Counted from the first letter of the stretch, positions 1-7,667 are shown. The stretch is 42,754 bases of DNA from Prevotella sp. (GCA_017455845.1 JAFSYY010000030.1:1-42754), one strand, 5' to 3'. A program made the numbers and translations. The notes: generated from the letters alone by a model not told the origin.

Positions 1-692
1 CTGCCCACCACAACACTTGCACTTCTGGCGCGGTCTGATTCGTTGGCTACTGTTACCTCTACCTGCACCGTTGCCCTGTCTTCAGAGACGGCTTGTGTCG
101 TCACAAACACCCCGTTCTCAGCAATATGCAATGCCGGCATCGTCTGCAACCAGACATGGCGGTAGATGCCAGATCCTGAGTACCAACGGCAGTTGGGCTG
201 TTCAGAGTTGTCAACCTTCACCACGACCTCGTTCACGCGTTCTCCCCTCGCTGCCGAAGACTTTCCCCCTCGCCCCTTGGAGAGGGGGTTAGGGGGTGAG
301 GCCAAATAAGGTGTCATGTCAATGGTGAAAGGCGTATAGCCGTAGGCATGCTGTCCGGCCTTCTGACCATTGACAAAGACCTCTGCCTTCTGATAGACCC
401 CCTCGAAGTGGAGTTTCACAATCTCCCCATCGGGTTTGGCAAAAGTCTTGCGGTACTCGCCCTTGCCACCCTGAAACCATCCGCCGCCGGTTCCAGTGGC
501 TCCTTTCGGAGCATCGGGAGCCGTGTAGATGTCCCAGTCATGCGGCAGGTTGACGCTGACGGTCTTTCCGTTCTGCTGAAACTGCCAACCGTCATCGAAG
601 AGTTGGTTTGTCTGGGCAAGTGCTGCCTGACTATAAAAGGCAATGACTGCTGTTAGTATCCAAATATTTGTTGATTCTTGTTTTCTGATCAT
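1..692 (-). CDS. Secreted glycoside hydrolase family 2 protein, N-terminal part (cut by window edge)
   Basis: The reading frame is open from an ATG at 692 to the left edge (about 230 residues), so the catalytic barrel lies outside the window. It begins with a hydrophobic signal peptide ending near ALAQ. The GH2 sugar-binding jelly roll follows, with typical motifs: LFDDGWQF, VNLPHDWDIY, YRKTF, FEGVYQKAEVFVNGQ, YGYTPFTID and NCRWYSGSGIYRHVWL. This pattern fits beta-galactosidase or beta-glucuronidase-like secreted enzymes; substrate cannot be told from this part. A repeat-derived stretch (SPPNPLSKGRGG) is inserted in frame at 263-302. A copy of the palindromic P1 element ends four bases upstream of the start codon, so it forms the 5' leader. 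The gene is separated from the large locus at 16-42 kb and may belong to another locus to the left. Confidence 0.85.
   Translation of the reverse strand, partial: MIRKQESTNIWILTAVIAFYSQAALAQTNQLFDDGWQFQQNGKTVSVNLPHDWDIYTAPDAPKGATGTGGGWFQGGKGEYRKTFAKPDGEIVKLHFEGVYQKAEVFVNGQKAGQHAYGYTPFTIDMTPYLASPPNPLSKGRGGKSSAARGERVNEVVVKVDNSEQPNCRWYSGSGIYRHVWLQTMPALHIAENGVFVTTQAVSEDRATVQVEVTVANESDRARSASVVVG
263..302. repeat. In-frame palindromic insert in the edge GH2 gene
   Basis: A C-rich run (CCCCCT at 265-270) faces a G-rich run (AGGGGG at 283-288). They encode the proline/glycine stretch SPPNPLSKGRGG inside an otherwise ordinary GH2 jelly roll. The composition matches the C/G-rich hairpins between genes elsewhere in the window. 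Confidence 0.5.
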
Positions 693-696
693 AATT

Positions 697-757
697 GAGT
701 CTACTTTAAAAAGTCCCTACTACCGTAGCGAACAAGCCGCATGGCACTCTCCTCCCC
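697..757 (-). repeat. P1 element, half copy A
   Basis: This half copy carries the outer end GAGTCTACTTTAAAAAGTCC (697-716) and the inner core CAAGCCGCATGGCACTC. Both are shared with the full palindrome at 1055-1176 and the half copy at 8448-8509. Read on the minus strand it ends just before the start codon of the edge GH2 gene. Confidence 0.75.
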
Positions 758-889
758 TGGCAAAGCGGCTGTAGTCCTTTACCTGCAGCGTGTCGAGCGA
801 TGCGTAGGATTTCCCCTCGCCTCCTTCAGCAGCCCGGCGGTGTTCATGTTCTTGCGCGGGCTCGCATTGATAATGATTACTTTCTTCAT
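720..889 (-). pseudogene. Remnant of a flavodoxin-like NAD(P)H-dependent FMN reductase with an internal deletion
   Basis: From an ATG at 889 the frame encodes KKVIIINASPRKNMNTAGLL, a typical N-terminus of this roughly 200-residue flavoprotein family, with the FMN-phosphate loop SPRKxxNT. After about 27 residues it shifts frame. The next frame reads SLDTLQVKDYSRFA, which resembles the far C-terminus of the same family, and then runs into repeat sequence and a stop at 720. Most of the middle of the protein is therefore missing. The residual short frame stops at 779. The matches to the two ends are from memory of the family, not from an alignment. Confidence 0.6.
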
Positions 890-1054
890 TGCGGTATTTG
901 TTTTAGTTTGAATTTTGCTGCGAAGATACGAAAAATTTTCCATGTTATCAAAAAATAATAGAAAAATGCGCGAACTTTCATGAAAAAGTGGTAACTTGGA
1001 ACCTCGAGGCATGTTTTTTTTACTATCACAATCGTTTATATTCTTTCCATATTT

Positions 1055-1176
1055 GAGTCTACTTTAAAAAGTCCCTGTTACTGCCTGCAAACAAGCCGCA
1101 TGGCACTCCCCTCCCATGTAGGGGAGTGCCATGCGGCTTGCTCTCTCGCGATAGTGGACTTTTTCAAGTGGTCTCC
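1055..1176. repeat. P1 element, full palindrome (copy B)
   Basis: A perfect 21-bp stem (1092-1112 with 1120-1140) has a 7-nt loop. The outer arms, 1055-1074 and about 1157-1176, match at about 16 of 20 positions. The core GGGGAGTGCCATGCGGCTTG recurs, whole or nearly whole, near 730-750, 7300-7321 and 8455-8475. No protein is encoded. It lies just downstream of the flavodoxin/DUF2023 operon, so it could act as a transcript-end hairpin for that operon or be a small non-autonomous repeat. Confidence 0.85.
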
Positions 1177-1209
1177 TCATTATAATTTTCATCATTGTAC
1201 CTGCAATGT

Positions 1210-1581
1210 CTATTGCGCATGCTGGCAATTAGCGCACCGCCCCTTGCGTTCGCAGTATCGCTCGCACTGCGCACAGAGGTCGTAACCCAGCATCGTACCG
1301 AGGATGAAGTCCTCTTCGGGTGACAGTTCGTTGAGCGGACGGGTGACAATGAGGCGGATAGCATTGAGACATTCTTTGCGACCAATATAGAAATTCAGGT
1401 TGTTCTTGCCCGCAGGTTGGAGCACGAAGTCCATGTTCTGACTGCAGAGCCGTCGGGTGGCACAGGCTTCATATTGCTTCGGACAGGTGAACAGCACCAT
1501 CTGGCGTACTCCCTTTTGGAGTTCGTAGATGTGATTCATCAGCACTTTCATCTCCATTGGCATGATCTCGGACTGTCTCAT
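1210..1581 (-). CDS. DUF2023 family protein, flavodoxin partner
   Basis: A 123-residue protein starting at the ATG at 1581. A longer frame exists to 1620 but overlaps the upstream flavodoxin end and would add a non-conserved leader. Visible features are the segment MKVLMNHIYELQKGVRQMVL, cysteines in FTCPKQYEACATRRLC, and a C-terminal cysteine cluster C-x2-C-x3-C-x5-C-x2-C (YDLCAQC...CANC) that could bind a metal. The family is of unknown function and, as I recall, is often encoded next to flavodoxin. Here it starts 13 bp after the flavodoxin stop, so the two form an operon. A role in electron transfer or iron-limited metabolism is inference from that pairing. Confidence 0.75.
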   Translation of the reverse strand: MRQSEIMPMEMKVLMNHIYELQKGVRQMVLFTCPKQYEACATRRLCSQNMDFVLQPAGKNNLNFYIGRKECLNAIRLIVTRPLNELSPEEDFILGTMLGYDLCAQCERYCERKGRCANCQHAQ

Positions 1582-1594
1582 AAGGCTCTCTTTA

Positions 1595-2089
1595 TTATAA
1601 ATTAGGTGATATCTCGGCAATCCACGCTTCGATACGCGTATCGGTCTTGTCGTCCTCGTTCACGTCGTCGAGGGGCAGGCCCACGAACTTACCATCTACG
1701 ACGGCCTCAGAGTCATCGAAGGTATAGCCGTCGGTATCAACGGCTCCCACGAAACGGGCGCCACAGGTCTTAATACCGTTATACAACTCACCAATGCCAC
1801 CCACGAAGGTGTCGCCATACGACTCGCAGTCGCCACAACCGAAGAGGGCGATGGTCTTGCCAGAGAGGTCGGCACCCTGCAGCACCTTCAGACCGTCATA
1901 CCAGTCGTCCTGCAACTCGCCAGCGCCCCATGTCGAGGTACCGAGGATCAGGTTCTGGTTGTTGTTAACCACATCGGCTGTAAGATCCTGCACATTGATG
2001 GCCTCACATCCCAACTTCTGGGCTATCTTCTCTGCGATAGCCTCGCATGTTCCTGTCGAGGAACCGTAAACTACAATTGTTGCGTTCAT
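1595..2089 (-). CDS. fldA: Flavodoxin (FMN-binding electron carrier)
   Basis: A 164-residue cytoplasmic flavodoxin that carries one or two electrons on FMN, replacing ferredoxin when iron is scarce. The N-terminus NATIVVYGSSTGTCEAIA contains the phosphate-binding S-T-G-T loop. STWGAGELQDDW gives the first isoalloxazine loop, and GCGDCESYGDTFVGGIGELY the second, with the insertion typical of long-chain flavodoxins. The start at 2089 is chosen because the family begins there and a consensus promoter lies at 2126-2156. The longer frame to 2212 would run through that promoter. It is followed closely by the DUF2023 gene. Confidence 0.93.
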   Translation of the reverse strand: MNATIVVYGSSTGTCEAIAEKIAQKLGCEAINVQDLTADVVNNNQNLILGTSTWGAGELQDDWYDGLKVLQGADLSGKTIALFGCGDCESYGDTFVGGIGELYNGIKTCGARFVGAVDTDGYTFDDSEAVVDGKFVGLPLDDVNEDDKTDTRIEAWIAEISPNL

Positions 2090-2125
2090 TTCTATTCTAT
2101 CTAAAATGGCTAAAAATGCTGGGTG

Positions 2126-2156
2126 CAAAGGTACGACGAAAATCCCGACAGTGCAA
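2126..2156 (-). promoter_or_regulatory. Bacteroidota-type promoter for the flavodoxin operon
   Basis: On the minus strand a -7 box TACCTTTG (2133-2126) matches TAnnTTTG exactly. A TTG -33 element lies at 2156-2154, with a 20-bp spacer. The predicted transcript start is near 2119, about 30 bases upstream of the flavodoxin ATG. The rest of the 2090-2407 spacer contains this promoter and the divergent efflux-operon promoter and no gene. Confidence 0.75.
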
Positions 2157-2376
2157 TACTCAAAACTGAGTGTTTTGCCGTCGGGATATGCAGAGTCTCT
2201 AATGAGACGCAATTAACAAGAAGTAGGTATTTGCCCACGTTCAGTTTGCCGTCGTAATAACTCAGCATCCCGACTCGGCAAAATCCAAATATGGCAAAAA
2301 TATGAAATATTTGCGAATAAACTAAAAAAATGGAATTGTTTTCTTTGTTGTCCTTACAGTTCTCCGTTTTTTTTAT

Positions 2377-2384
2377 TACTTTTG
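2377..2384 (+). promoter_or_regulatory. -7 box upstream of the efflux operon
   Basis: TACTTTTG is an exact match to TAnnTTTG and sits 24 bases before the TolC-family start codon. No convincing -33 TTTG lies at the usual 19-21 bp distance (the nearest TTG ends at 2350), so the promoter may need an activator. Confidence 0.5.
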
Positions 2385-2407
2385 CATCGATTTAACAACA
2401 AGACGAC

Positions 2408-3766
2408 ATGAATAAATATGTAATAGCATTGATGGCAACGGTGTTGTCGGCAGGTGCTATGGCCCAGAAGCAGTGGACGCTGCAGGAGTGCATAGACTAT
2501 GCCATGCAGAACAATATCACGCTGCAGAAGGCACGGCTGCAACAGCAGTCGGCTGCCGAGGAACTGAAAGGTAGCAAGGGTGCGCTGCTGCCCACGTTGA
2601 GTGCCAGTGCCAATCAGAGCGTGGGCTACAGGCCCTGGCAGGACACGGGCATTACCACCGTGACCAACGGCACGGTGAACACGAAGGTGGAGAAGACCTA
2701 CCTCAACGGCTCGTATAACCTGAATGCGCAGTGGACGGTGTGGAACGGTGGCAAGAACACCAACAACGTGAAGTTGAGTCGCCTGTCGGAACAGCAGGCC
2801 GACCTGAACGTGCAGGAACAGGCCAACAGCATCCAGGAGCGCATAGCCCAACTCTTTGTGCAGATACTCTATCTGGACGAGAGCATCAAGGTGAGCGAGG
2901 CCAGCCTGGAAACCAGCCGCAAGACGGAGGAGCGCGGAAAGGAGATGGTCGAGGTGGGCAAGATGTCGAAGGCCGACATAGCACAACTGACGGCCCAGCG
3001 TGCCACCGACGAGTATAACGTGGTGGATGCGAAGGCCCAACTGGCCAACTATAAGTTGCAACTGAAGCAACTGCTGGAACTGACGGGCGACGAGGCGTTC
3101 GACGTGGCCATACCCGCAACGACCGACGAACAGGCCCTGGCCGATATTCCCGCCCTGCAGACCGTCTATCAGCAGGCACTGATCACGCGCCCCGAGATAG
3201 AGAGTTCGAAACTGTCGGTAGAGAGCAGCGACCTGAGCGTGAAGATAGCCAAGGCCGGCTGGCTGCCTACGCTCAGCGTGACGGGCGGCGTGTCGACCAG
3301 CACCAACTCGCTGTCGGCCAACGGCTGGGGCAACCAGATGAAGACCAACTTCAACTCGCAGGCAGGACTGACGCTGAGCGTACCCCTCTTTGACGGACGG
3401 CAGACCAGGACGTCGGTCAACAAAGCCAAGATACAGCAGCAGCAGGCCCTGCTCGACCTGCAGGACCAGCAGAAGACGCTCTACCAGACCATTGAGGGCT
3501 ACTGGCTTGATGCGAACACCAACCAGCAGCGCTTCCGGGCTGCCCAGGCCACGGTAGACAGCGAGCAGCAGAGTTACGACCTGCTCACGGAGAAGTTCAA
3601 CCTGGGCCTTACCAATATCGTTGAACTGATGAACGGCAAGGACAAACTGCTGTCGGCACAGCAGAACCGCCTGCAGTCGAAGTATCAGACCATCTTGAAC
3701 CAGCAACTGCTACGCTTCTATCAGGGAGCGGAGGAAATGAAACAGTTTGTAGTTAAAGGTAGTTAA
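2408..3766 (+). CDS. TolC-family outer membrane efflux channel
   Basis: A 452-residue protein with a signal peptide ending at SAGAMA before QKQWTLQECIDYAMQNN, the classical start of outer membrane efflux proteins. Two repeats of the OEP fold follow (about 25-215 and 235-445), rich in long Gln/Ala helices that form the periplasmic alpha-barrel. It is the outer membrane duct of a tripartite pump. The next three genes give its adaptor, ATPase and permease, all on the same strand with short spacers. The last residues and the stop codon lie in a GTAGTTAA word repeat (3750-3781) that forms a hairpin. Exported substrate is unknown. Confidence 0.93.
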   Translation: MNKYVIALMATVLSAGAMAQKQWTLQECIDYAMQNNITLQKARLQQQSAAEELKGSKGALLPTLSASANQSVGYRPWQDTGITTVTNGTVNTKVEKTYLNGSYNLNAQWTVWNGGKNTNNVKLSRLSEQQADLNVQEQANSIQERIAQLFVQILYLDESIKVSEASLETSRKTEERGKEMVEVGKMSKADIAQLTAQRATDEYNVVDAKAQLANYKLQLKQLLELTGDEAFDVAIPATTDEQALADIPALQTVYQQALITRPEIESSKLSVESSDLSVKIAKAGWLPTLSVTGGVSTSTNSLSANGWGNQMKTNFNSQAGLTLSVPLFDGRQTRTSVNKAKIQQQQALLDLQDQQKTLYQTIEGYWLDANTNQQRFRAAQATVDSEQQSYDLLTEKFNLGLTNIVELMNGKDKLLSAQQNRLQSKYQTILNQQLLRFYQGAEEMKQFVVKGS

Positions 3767-3781
3767 TCTCCCTTAACTACC
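3758..3781 (+). repeat. Hairpin containing the TolC-family stop codon
   Basis: GGTAGTTAA (3758-3766) pairs perfectly with TTAACTACC (3773-3781) across a 6-nt loop. The TAA stop is the last codon of the left arm. The same GTAGTTAA word builds the large inverted repeat at 11061-11261. There is no T-tract, so it is not a clear terminator. Confidence 0.6.
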
Positions 3782-3815
3782 CACAAAGAATTGTAAATAG
3801 TAAATCGAAAATAAT

Positions 3816-5006
3816 ATGGTGAAGAACAAGAAAGTATGGATTGGCGTGGGGGTGATAGCCCTGATAGCCGTGGTGGCCTTCCTCTTTTCGGGCGGCAAGA
3901 AGGAGAATACAGTGTCGTTTGAGACGTCCAAGGTGGAGCGTAACAGCATCCTGAGTTCCATTACGGCCACTGGCACTATAGAGCCCGTCACCTCAGTGAC
4001 CGTGGGTACGCAGGTCAGCGGCATCGTGTCGAAACTCTATGTAGACTATAACTCCGTGGTGAAGAAAGGGCAGGTCATTGCCGAACTCGACAAGACCAAC
4101 CTGACCAGCGAACTGAAGACGGCGCAGGCCAACCTGTCGTCGGCACAGAGCACGCTGAACTACGAGCAGACCAACTACAACCGCTACCAGACGCTGTATA
4201 ACAAAGGGCTGGTCAGCGCCGACGAGTACGAGACGGCCAAACTCTCGTATCTCAAGGCTAAGGAGCAGGTGAACACCTCCCGCGAAAGCGTCAGGAAGGC
4301 CCAGACCAACCTGGGCTATGCCACCATCACCAGCCCCATCGACGGCGTGGTGCTGTCGAAGGCCGTGGAGGAGGGCCAGACCGTGGCTGCCTCGTTCAAC
4401 ACGCCCGAACTGTTTACCATCGCCAAGGACCTTACCGACATGCGCGTCATTGCCGACATCGACGAGGCCGACATTGGCGGCGTGATGGAAGGCCAGCGCG
4501 TATCGTTCACCGTCGATGCCTTCCCCGACGACCGTTTCGAGGGCAGCGTGACACAGGTGCGCCAGCAGGCCACCACCGAGAGCAATGTGGTGACCTACGA
4601 GGTGGTCATCTCCGCACCCAACAACGACCTGAAACTGAAGCCCGGCCTCACGGCCAACGTCACCATCTTCACCATGGAGAAGAACGACGTGCTGGCCGTG
4701 CCCGCCAAGGCCTTGCGCTTCACACCTAATGAAGCCCTGCTCACCGAGAAGCAGACCGTGGACGACTGCGAGGGCGACTATAAGGTATGGACCAAGGACG
4801 GCGAGACGTTCAAGGCCCACAAGGTGGATATTGGCACCACCAACGGTCTGCTGACGGAGATTGTGAGCGGCATTGGCGAGGGTACCGACGTGCTTGTTGA
4901 CTTCAGCATCAACGAAGGCGACATGCCGGCTCAGGAGCAGCAGGCCAGCAACCCGTTCATGCCACGTCCAAGGAACAACAATAACAAGAACCAGCAGAAG
5001 AAGTAG
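3816..5006 (+). CDS. macA: MacA/HlyD-type periplasmic adaptor (membrane fusion protein)
   Basis: A 396-residue adaptor linking the inner membrane ABC transporter to the TolC channel. One N-terminal membrane anchor (about residues 6-25, VWIGVGVIALIAVVAFLF) is followed by the lipoyl-like half motif GTQVSGIVSKLYVDYNSVVK. Next come an alpha-helical hairpin (about 90-150, rich in Ala/Gln/Asn heptads), the second half motif YATITSPIDGVVLSKAVEEG, then beta-barrel and membrane-proximal domains. The C-terminus ends in an Asn/Lys/Gln tail. The stop is 2 bases before the ATPase start, so translation is probably coupled. The family match is strong; the symbol is by similarity of arrangement. Confidence 0.9.
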   Translation: MVKNKKVWIGVGVIALIAVVAFLFSGGKKENTVSFETSKVERNSILSSITATGTIEPVTSVTVGTQVSGIVSKLYVDYNSVVKKGQVIAELDKTNLTSELKTAQANLSSAQSTLNYEQTNYNRYQTLYNKGLVSADEYETAKLSYLKAKEQVNTSRESVRKAQTNLGYATITSPIDGVVLSKAVEEGQTVAASFNTPELFTIAKDLTDMRVIADIDEADIGGVMEGQRVSFTVDAFPDDRFEGSVTQVRQQATTESNVVTYEVVISAPNNDLKLKPGLTANVTIFTMEKNDVLAVPAKALRFTPNEALLTEKQTVDDCEGDYKVWTKDGETFKAHKVDIGTTNGLLTEIVSGIGEGTDVLVDFSINEGDMPAQEQQASNPFMPRPRNNNNKNQQKK

Positions 5007-5008
5007 CG

Positions 5009-5758
5009 ATGGAAAAGAAAACAGTCATCGAACTACAGAACGTGAAACGATACTTCAAGATGGGCAGCGAGACTGTCAAGGCCCTCCGTGGCGTCTCGTT
5101 CAAGATCTACGAAGGCGAGTTCGTCACCATCCAGGGCACGTCGGGCTCGGGCAAGTCTACGCTGCTAAACCAACTGGGCTGCCTCGACACCCCTACCGCC
5201 GGCGAGTATTTCCTGGACGGCATCTCCGTGCGCGAGATGTCGAAGACACAGCGTGCCCATCTGCGCAACCGCAAGATTGGCTTCGTGTTCCAGAACTATA
5301 ACCTGCTGGCCAAGACCACAGCGGTAGAGAACGTGGAACTGCCGCTGATGTACAACTCCGAGGTGTCGGCTGCCGAGCGCCGCCAGCGTGCCATCAAGGC
5401 ACTGCAGGACGTGGGGCTTGGCGACCGCCTCTATCATAAGTCCAACCAGATGTCGGGCGGACAGATGCAGCGTGTGGCCATCGCCCGCGCCCTGGTCAAC
5501 GACCCTGCCGTCTTGCTGGCCGACGAGGCCACGGGTAACCTCGACACCCGCACGTCGTTCGAGATGCTCGTGCTCTTCCAGGAACTCTACCGCAAGGGCC
5601 ACACCATCATCTTCGTGACCCACAACCCGGAGATAGCCGAATACAGCAGCCGCAACATCAACCTGCGCGACGGCAAGATTCGTGAAGACACCATCAACCA
5701 GAACATCAAGTCGGCTGCCGAGGCCCTGGCCGCGCTGCCGATGCCACAGGACGACTGA
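5009..5758 (+). CDS. ABC transporter ATP-binding protein (MacB/LolD type)
   Basis: A 249-residue nucleotide-binding protein that powers the adjacent FtsX-type permease. Walker [10 protein letters not shown] is at residues 43-51, the Q-loop in FVFQNYNLL near 95, signature [14 protein letters not shown] from 149, Walker [14 protein letters not shown] from 168, and the switch histidine in FVTHNPE. In E. coli MacB the ATPase and permease are one chain; here they are two genes, as is usual in Bacteroidota. The start directly follows the adaptor stop. Confidence 0.95.
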   Translation: MEKKTVIELQNVKRYFKMGSETVKALRGVSFKIYEGEFVTIQGTSGSGKSTLLNQLGCLDTPTAGEYFLDGISVREMSKTQRAHLRNRKIGFVFQNYNLLAKTTAVENVELPLMYNSEVSAAERRQRAIKALQDVGLGDRLYHKSNQMSGGQMQRVAIARALVNDPAVLLADEATGNLDTRTSFEMLVLFQELYRKGHTIIFVTHNPEIAEYSSRNINLRDGKIREDTINQNIKSAAEALAALPMPQDD

Positions 5759-5805
5759 TAGTTCACAGTTCATAGTTCATAGTTCATAGTTCATAGTTCG
5801 TAAAG
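5759..5805 (+). repeat. Tandem heptanucleotide AGTTCAT array in the ATPase-permease spacer
   Basis: About six copies of the 7-bp word AGTTCAT, with small variants at both ends, fill almost the entire 55-bp gap between the ATPase stop and the permease start. Slippage here would alter the spacer length and so perhaps the coupling of the two genes. Confidence 0.85.
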
Positions 5806-5813
5806 AGTTAAAA

Positions 5814-7034
5814 ATGAACATACTCAACCTCTTTAAAATCAGCATCAAGGCCGTAGGCAACAACAAGATGCGCTCGTTTCTCTCCATGCTGGGCATCATC
5901 ATCGGCGTGGCGGCTGTCATTATCATGATGTCCATAGGACAGGGCTCCAAGGAAAGCATACGCTCGGAACTCTCGACCATGGGCACCAACCTGCTCACCA
6001 TACGGCCGGGTGCCGATATGCGCGGCGGCGTGCGCCAGGACCCGTCGGCCATGCAGACGCTGAAGATGGCCGACTACCAGCGCATCATGCGCGAGAAGAA
6101 GTTCGTCACGAAGGTTTCCCCTGAGGTCACCGCCTCCGGCCAGGTGGTCTATGGCAACAACAACACGACGACCACCGTCTATGGCGAGAGCGCGGAATAC
6201 CTGGACATCAAACTATGGGATATTGAAGAAGGCGACTGCTTTACCGAAGAGGACATCAACAAGGCCGCCAAGAAGGTGGTGGTGGGAAAGACCATCGTCA
6301 CCGAACTCTTTGGCGAAGGTGCCGACCCCATCGGCAAGACCATCCGCTTCAAGAGCATTCCCATGACCATTGTGGGCGTGCTGAAGTCGAAAGGCTACAA
6401 CTCATGGGGCATGGACCAGGACAATGTCATCATCGCACCCTATACCACGGTGATGAAGCGTATCGCCGCCCAGACATGGTTCTCGAGCATCGTCTGCTCG
6501 GCCATCACCGAAGACCTCTCAGACGCCGCCATCGAGGAACTCACTCAGATGCTGCGCGACAACCACAAACTGAAAGGCGAGGCTGCCGACGACTTCACCA
6601 TCCGCTCGCAGGCCGAGATGATGGAGACCATGTCTACGACGATGGACATGGTGACCCTGATCCTCGTGGTGGCTGCCGCCTTCTCGCTGCTGGTGGCCGG
6701 CATCGGCATCATGAACATCATGCTGGTGAGCGTGGCAGAGCGCACCAAGGAGATAGGCCTGCGCATGGCCGTGGGCGCCACGGGTGCCGTCATCTCCCTG
6801 CAGTTCCTCATCGAGTCGGTGCTCATCAGCGTCACCGGCGGTCTGCTCGGCATCGTCGTGGGATGCTCGGCCAGCGAATGGATAGTGCCGCTGTTCAACA
6901 TGCCCAGCAGCGTGCCCGCATGGAGCATCTACGTCTCCTTCCTCGTCTGTGTCTTCCTGGGGGTGTTCTTCGGCTACTTCCCCGCAGTCAAGGCAGCACG
7001 CATGGATCCCATCGAGGCTATCCGTCACGAGTAG
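5814..7034 (+). CDS. ABC transporter permease, MacB/FtsX type
   Basis: A 406-residue inner membrane protein. The first membrane helix (about 20-42, MRSFLSMLGIIIGVAAVIIM) is followed by a large MacB_PCD periplasmic domain (about 45-275) that contacts the adaptor. Three C-terminal helices of the FtsX domain (about 280-400) contain the conserved segment GIGIMNIMLVSVAERTKEIG and end with AARMDPIEAIRHE. It acts by mechanotransmission rather than as a classical transmembrane pore. It is the last gene of the efflux operon. No clear terminator follows; the next 800 bases are repeat-rich and non-coding. Confidence 0.94.
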   Translation: MNILNLFKISIKAVGNNKMRSFLSMLGIIIGVAAVIIMMSIGQGSKESIRSELSTMGTNLLTIRPGADMRGGVRQDPSAMQTLKMADYQRIMREKKFVTKVSPEVTASGQVVYGNNNTTTTVYGESAEYLDIKLWDIEEGDCFTEEDINKAAKKVVVGKTIVTELFGEGADPIGKTIRFKSIPMTIVGVLKSKGYNSWGMDQDNVIIAPYTTVMKRIAAQTWFSSIVCSAITEDLSDAAIEELTQMLRDNHKLKGEAADDFTIRSQAEMMETMSTTMDMVTLILVVAAAFSLLVAGIGIMNIMLVSVAERTKEIGLRMAVGATGAVISLQFLIESVLISVTGGLLGIVVGCSASEWIVPLFNMPSSVPAWSIYVSFLVCVFLGVFFGYFPAVKAARMDPIEAIRHE

Positions 7035-7099
7035 TTTTTTGTAATAAATCTTAAATAATTAGCGGATTTTTTGGGGCAGTCGATATTTCCGGTGCATAC

Positions 7100-7330
7100 A
7101 GTCTAAATAGTGCGCAGCCGCTCCCCTCCCTTCCGCTCGACCGCTTGCGGGCGCTTGCTACCAGCGGGACGCAAGAAGGGGAGGGGTTGGGGTGGGGTCT
7201 GTATCTTACTGTTACTGAAGAGGTTAGTCACCCCACCCCTGCCGGCTTCGCCCCACCGTCGCTTTGCTCCCCAATTGCTCCCTCCTCGCAATTGCCTACA
7301 AGGGAGGGGAGTGCCATGCGGCGTCATGCA
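7100..7330 (+). repeat. Composite C/G-rich repeat (P2 plus part of P1), upstream copy
   Basis: The left half (about 7115-7190) is a hairpin-like block sharing its 20-nt loop, in inverted orientation, and its right arm with the hairpin upstream of sufC (13324-13403). The right half, 7195-7322, is a direct repeat of 8343-8472 (128 versus 130 bp, roughly ten differences by eye). It ends in the P1 core GAGTGCCATGCGGC. No coding potential is evident. Confidence 0.8.
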
Positions 7331-7353
7331 CCGGAAATATCGACTGCCTCCAA

Positions 7354-7371
7354 AACGGTCGTTAGACCGTT
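7354..7371 (+). repeat. Isolated GGTC-N4-GACC hairpin before the phased array
   Basis: AACGGTC (7354-7360) pairs perfectly with GACCGTT (7365-7371) around a 4-nt loop. It carries the same GGTC/GACC half-sites as the array that follows but a shorter centre, and it is out of phase with that array. Confidence 0.6.
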
Positions 7372-7395
7372 ATTAGTTGTCTATGTTGTACCTGT

Positions 7396-7667
7396 TGTCT
7401 TTAAAAGACCAAAACCGCATCCATATTCTGGTCACGCGATGACCAAAATGGCAACCTTGTTTTGGTCACGCGATGACCAAAATGGCATCCTTGTTTTGGT
7501 CACGCGATGACCAAAATGGCGACCGCATTTTGGTCACGTGATGACCAAGGCTTGGTCGTCGCGTGACCAAGCATCGGTCACAGCATGACCAGGCCTTGGT
7601 CGCAGCGTGACCAGGCCTTGGTCGCTGCATGACCACGCATCGGTCCGGAAACGACCTGATAGCGGTC
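7396..7667 (+). repeat. Phased array of GGTC-N7-GACC palindromes
   Basis: Nine complete 15-bp units GGTC-N7-GACC start at 7430, 7464, 7498, 7532, 7554, 7576, 7598, 7620 and 7642. The start-to-start distance is exactly 34 bp three times and then exactly 22 bp five times. A half-site GACC (7407-7410) lies one 34-bp step before, and a half-site GGTC (7664-7667) one 22-bp step after. Flanking arms change together: TTTTGGTC with GACCAAAA in the second to fourth units, and GCTTGGTC with GACCAAGC in the fifth. Neither 34 nor 22 is a multiple of three, which argues against coding. It may be an operator array or a string of RNA hairpins. Confidence 0.9.

Noticed and set aside
1055-1176. P1 palindrome as an insertion sequence
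   Set aside because: It is only about 122 bp with no transposase and no clear target duplications; it is better described as a small palindromic repeat.
2090-2212. Extended N-terminus for flavodoxin
   Set aside because: The extension would span the consensus promoter at 2126-2156; flavodoxins begin at the NATIVVYGSSTG strand.
2354-3706. A 450-codon minus-strand frame opposite the TolC-family gene
   Set aside because: It has no family motifs, is rich in Leu/Arg/Gln from reading GC-rich codons backwards, and overlaps an intact gene with a clear signal peptide.
7396-7667. The phased array as a CRISPR
   Set aside because: The repeats are only 15 bp, the spacers are 19 or 7 bp and nearly identical to one another, and no cas gene is present.
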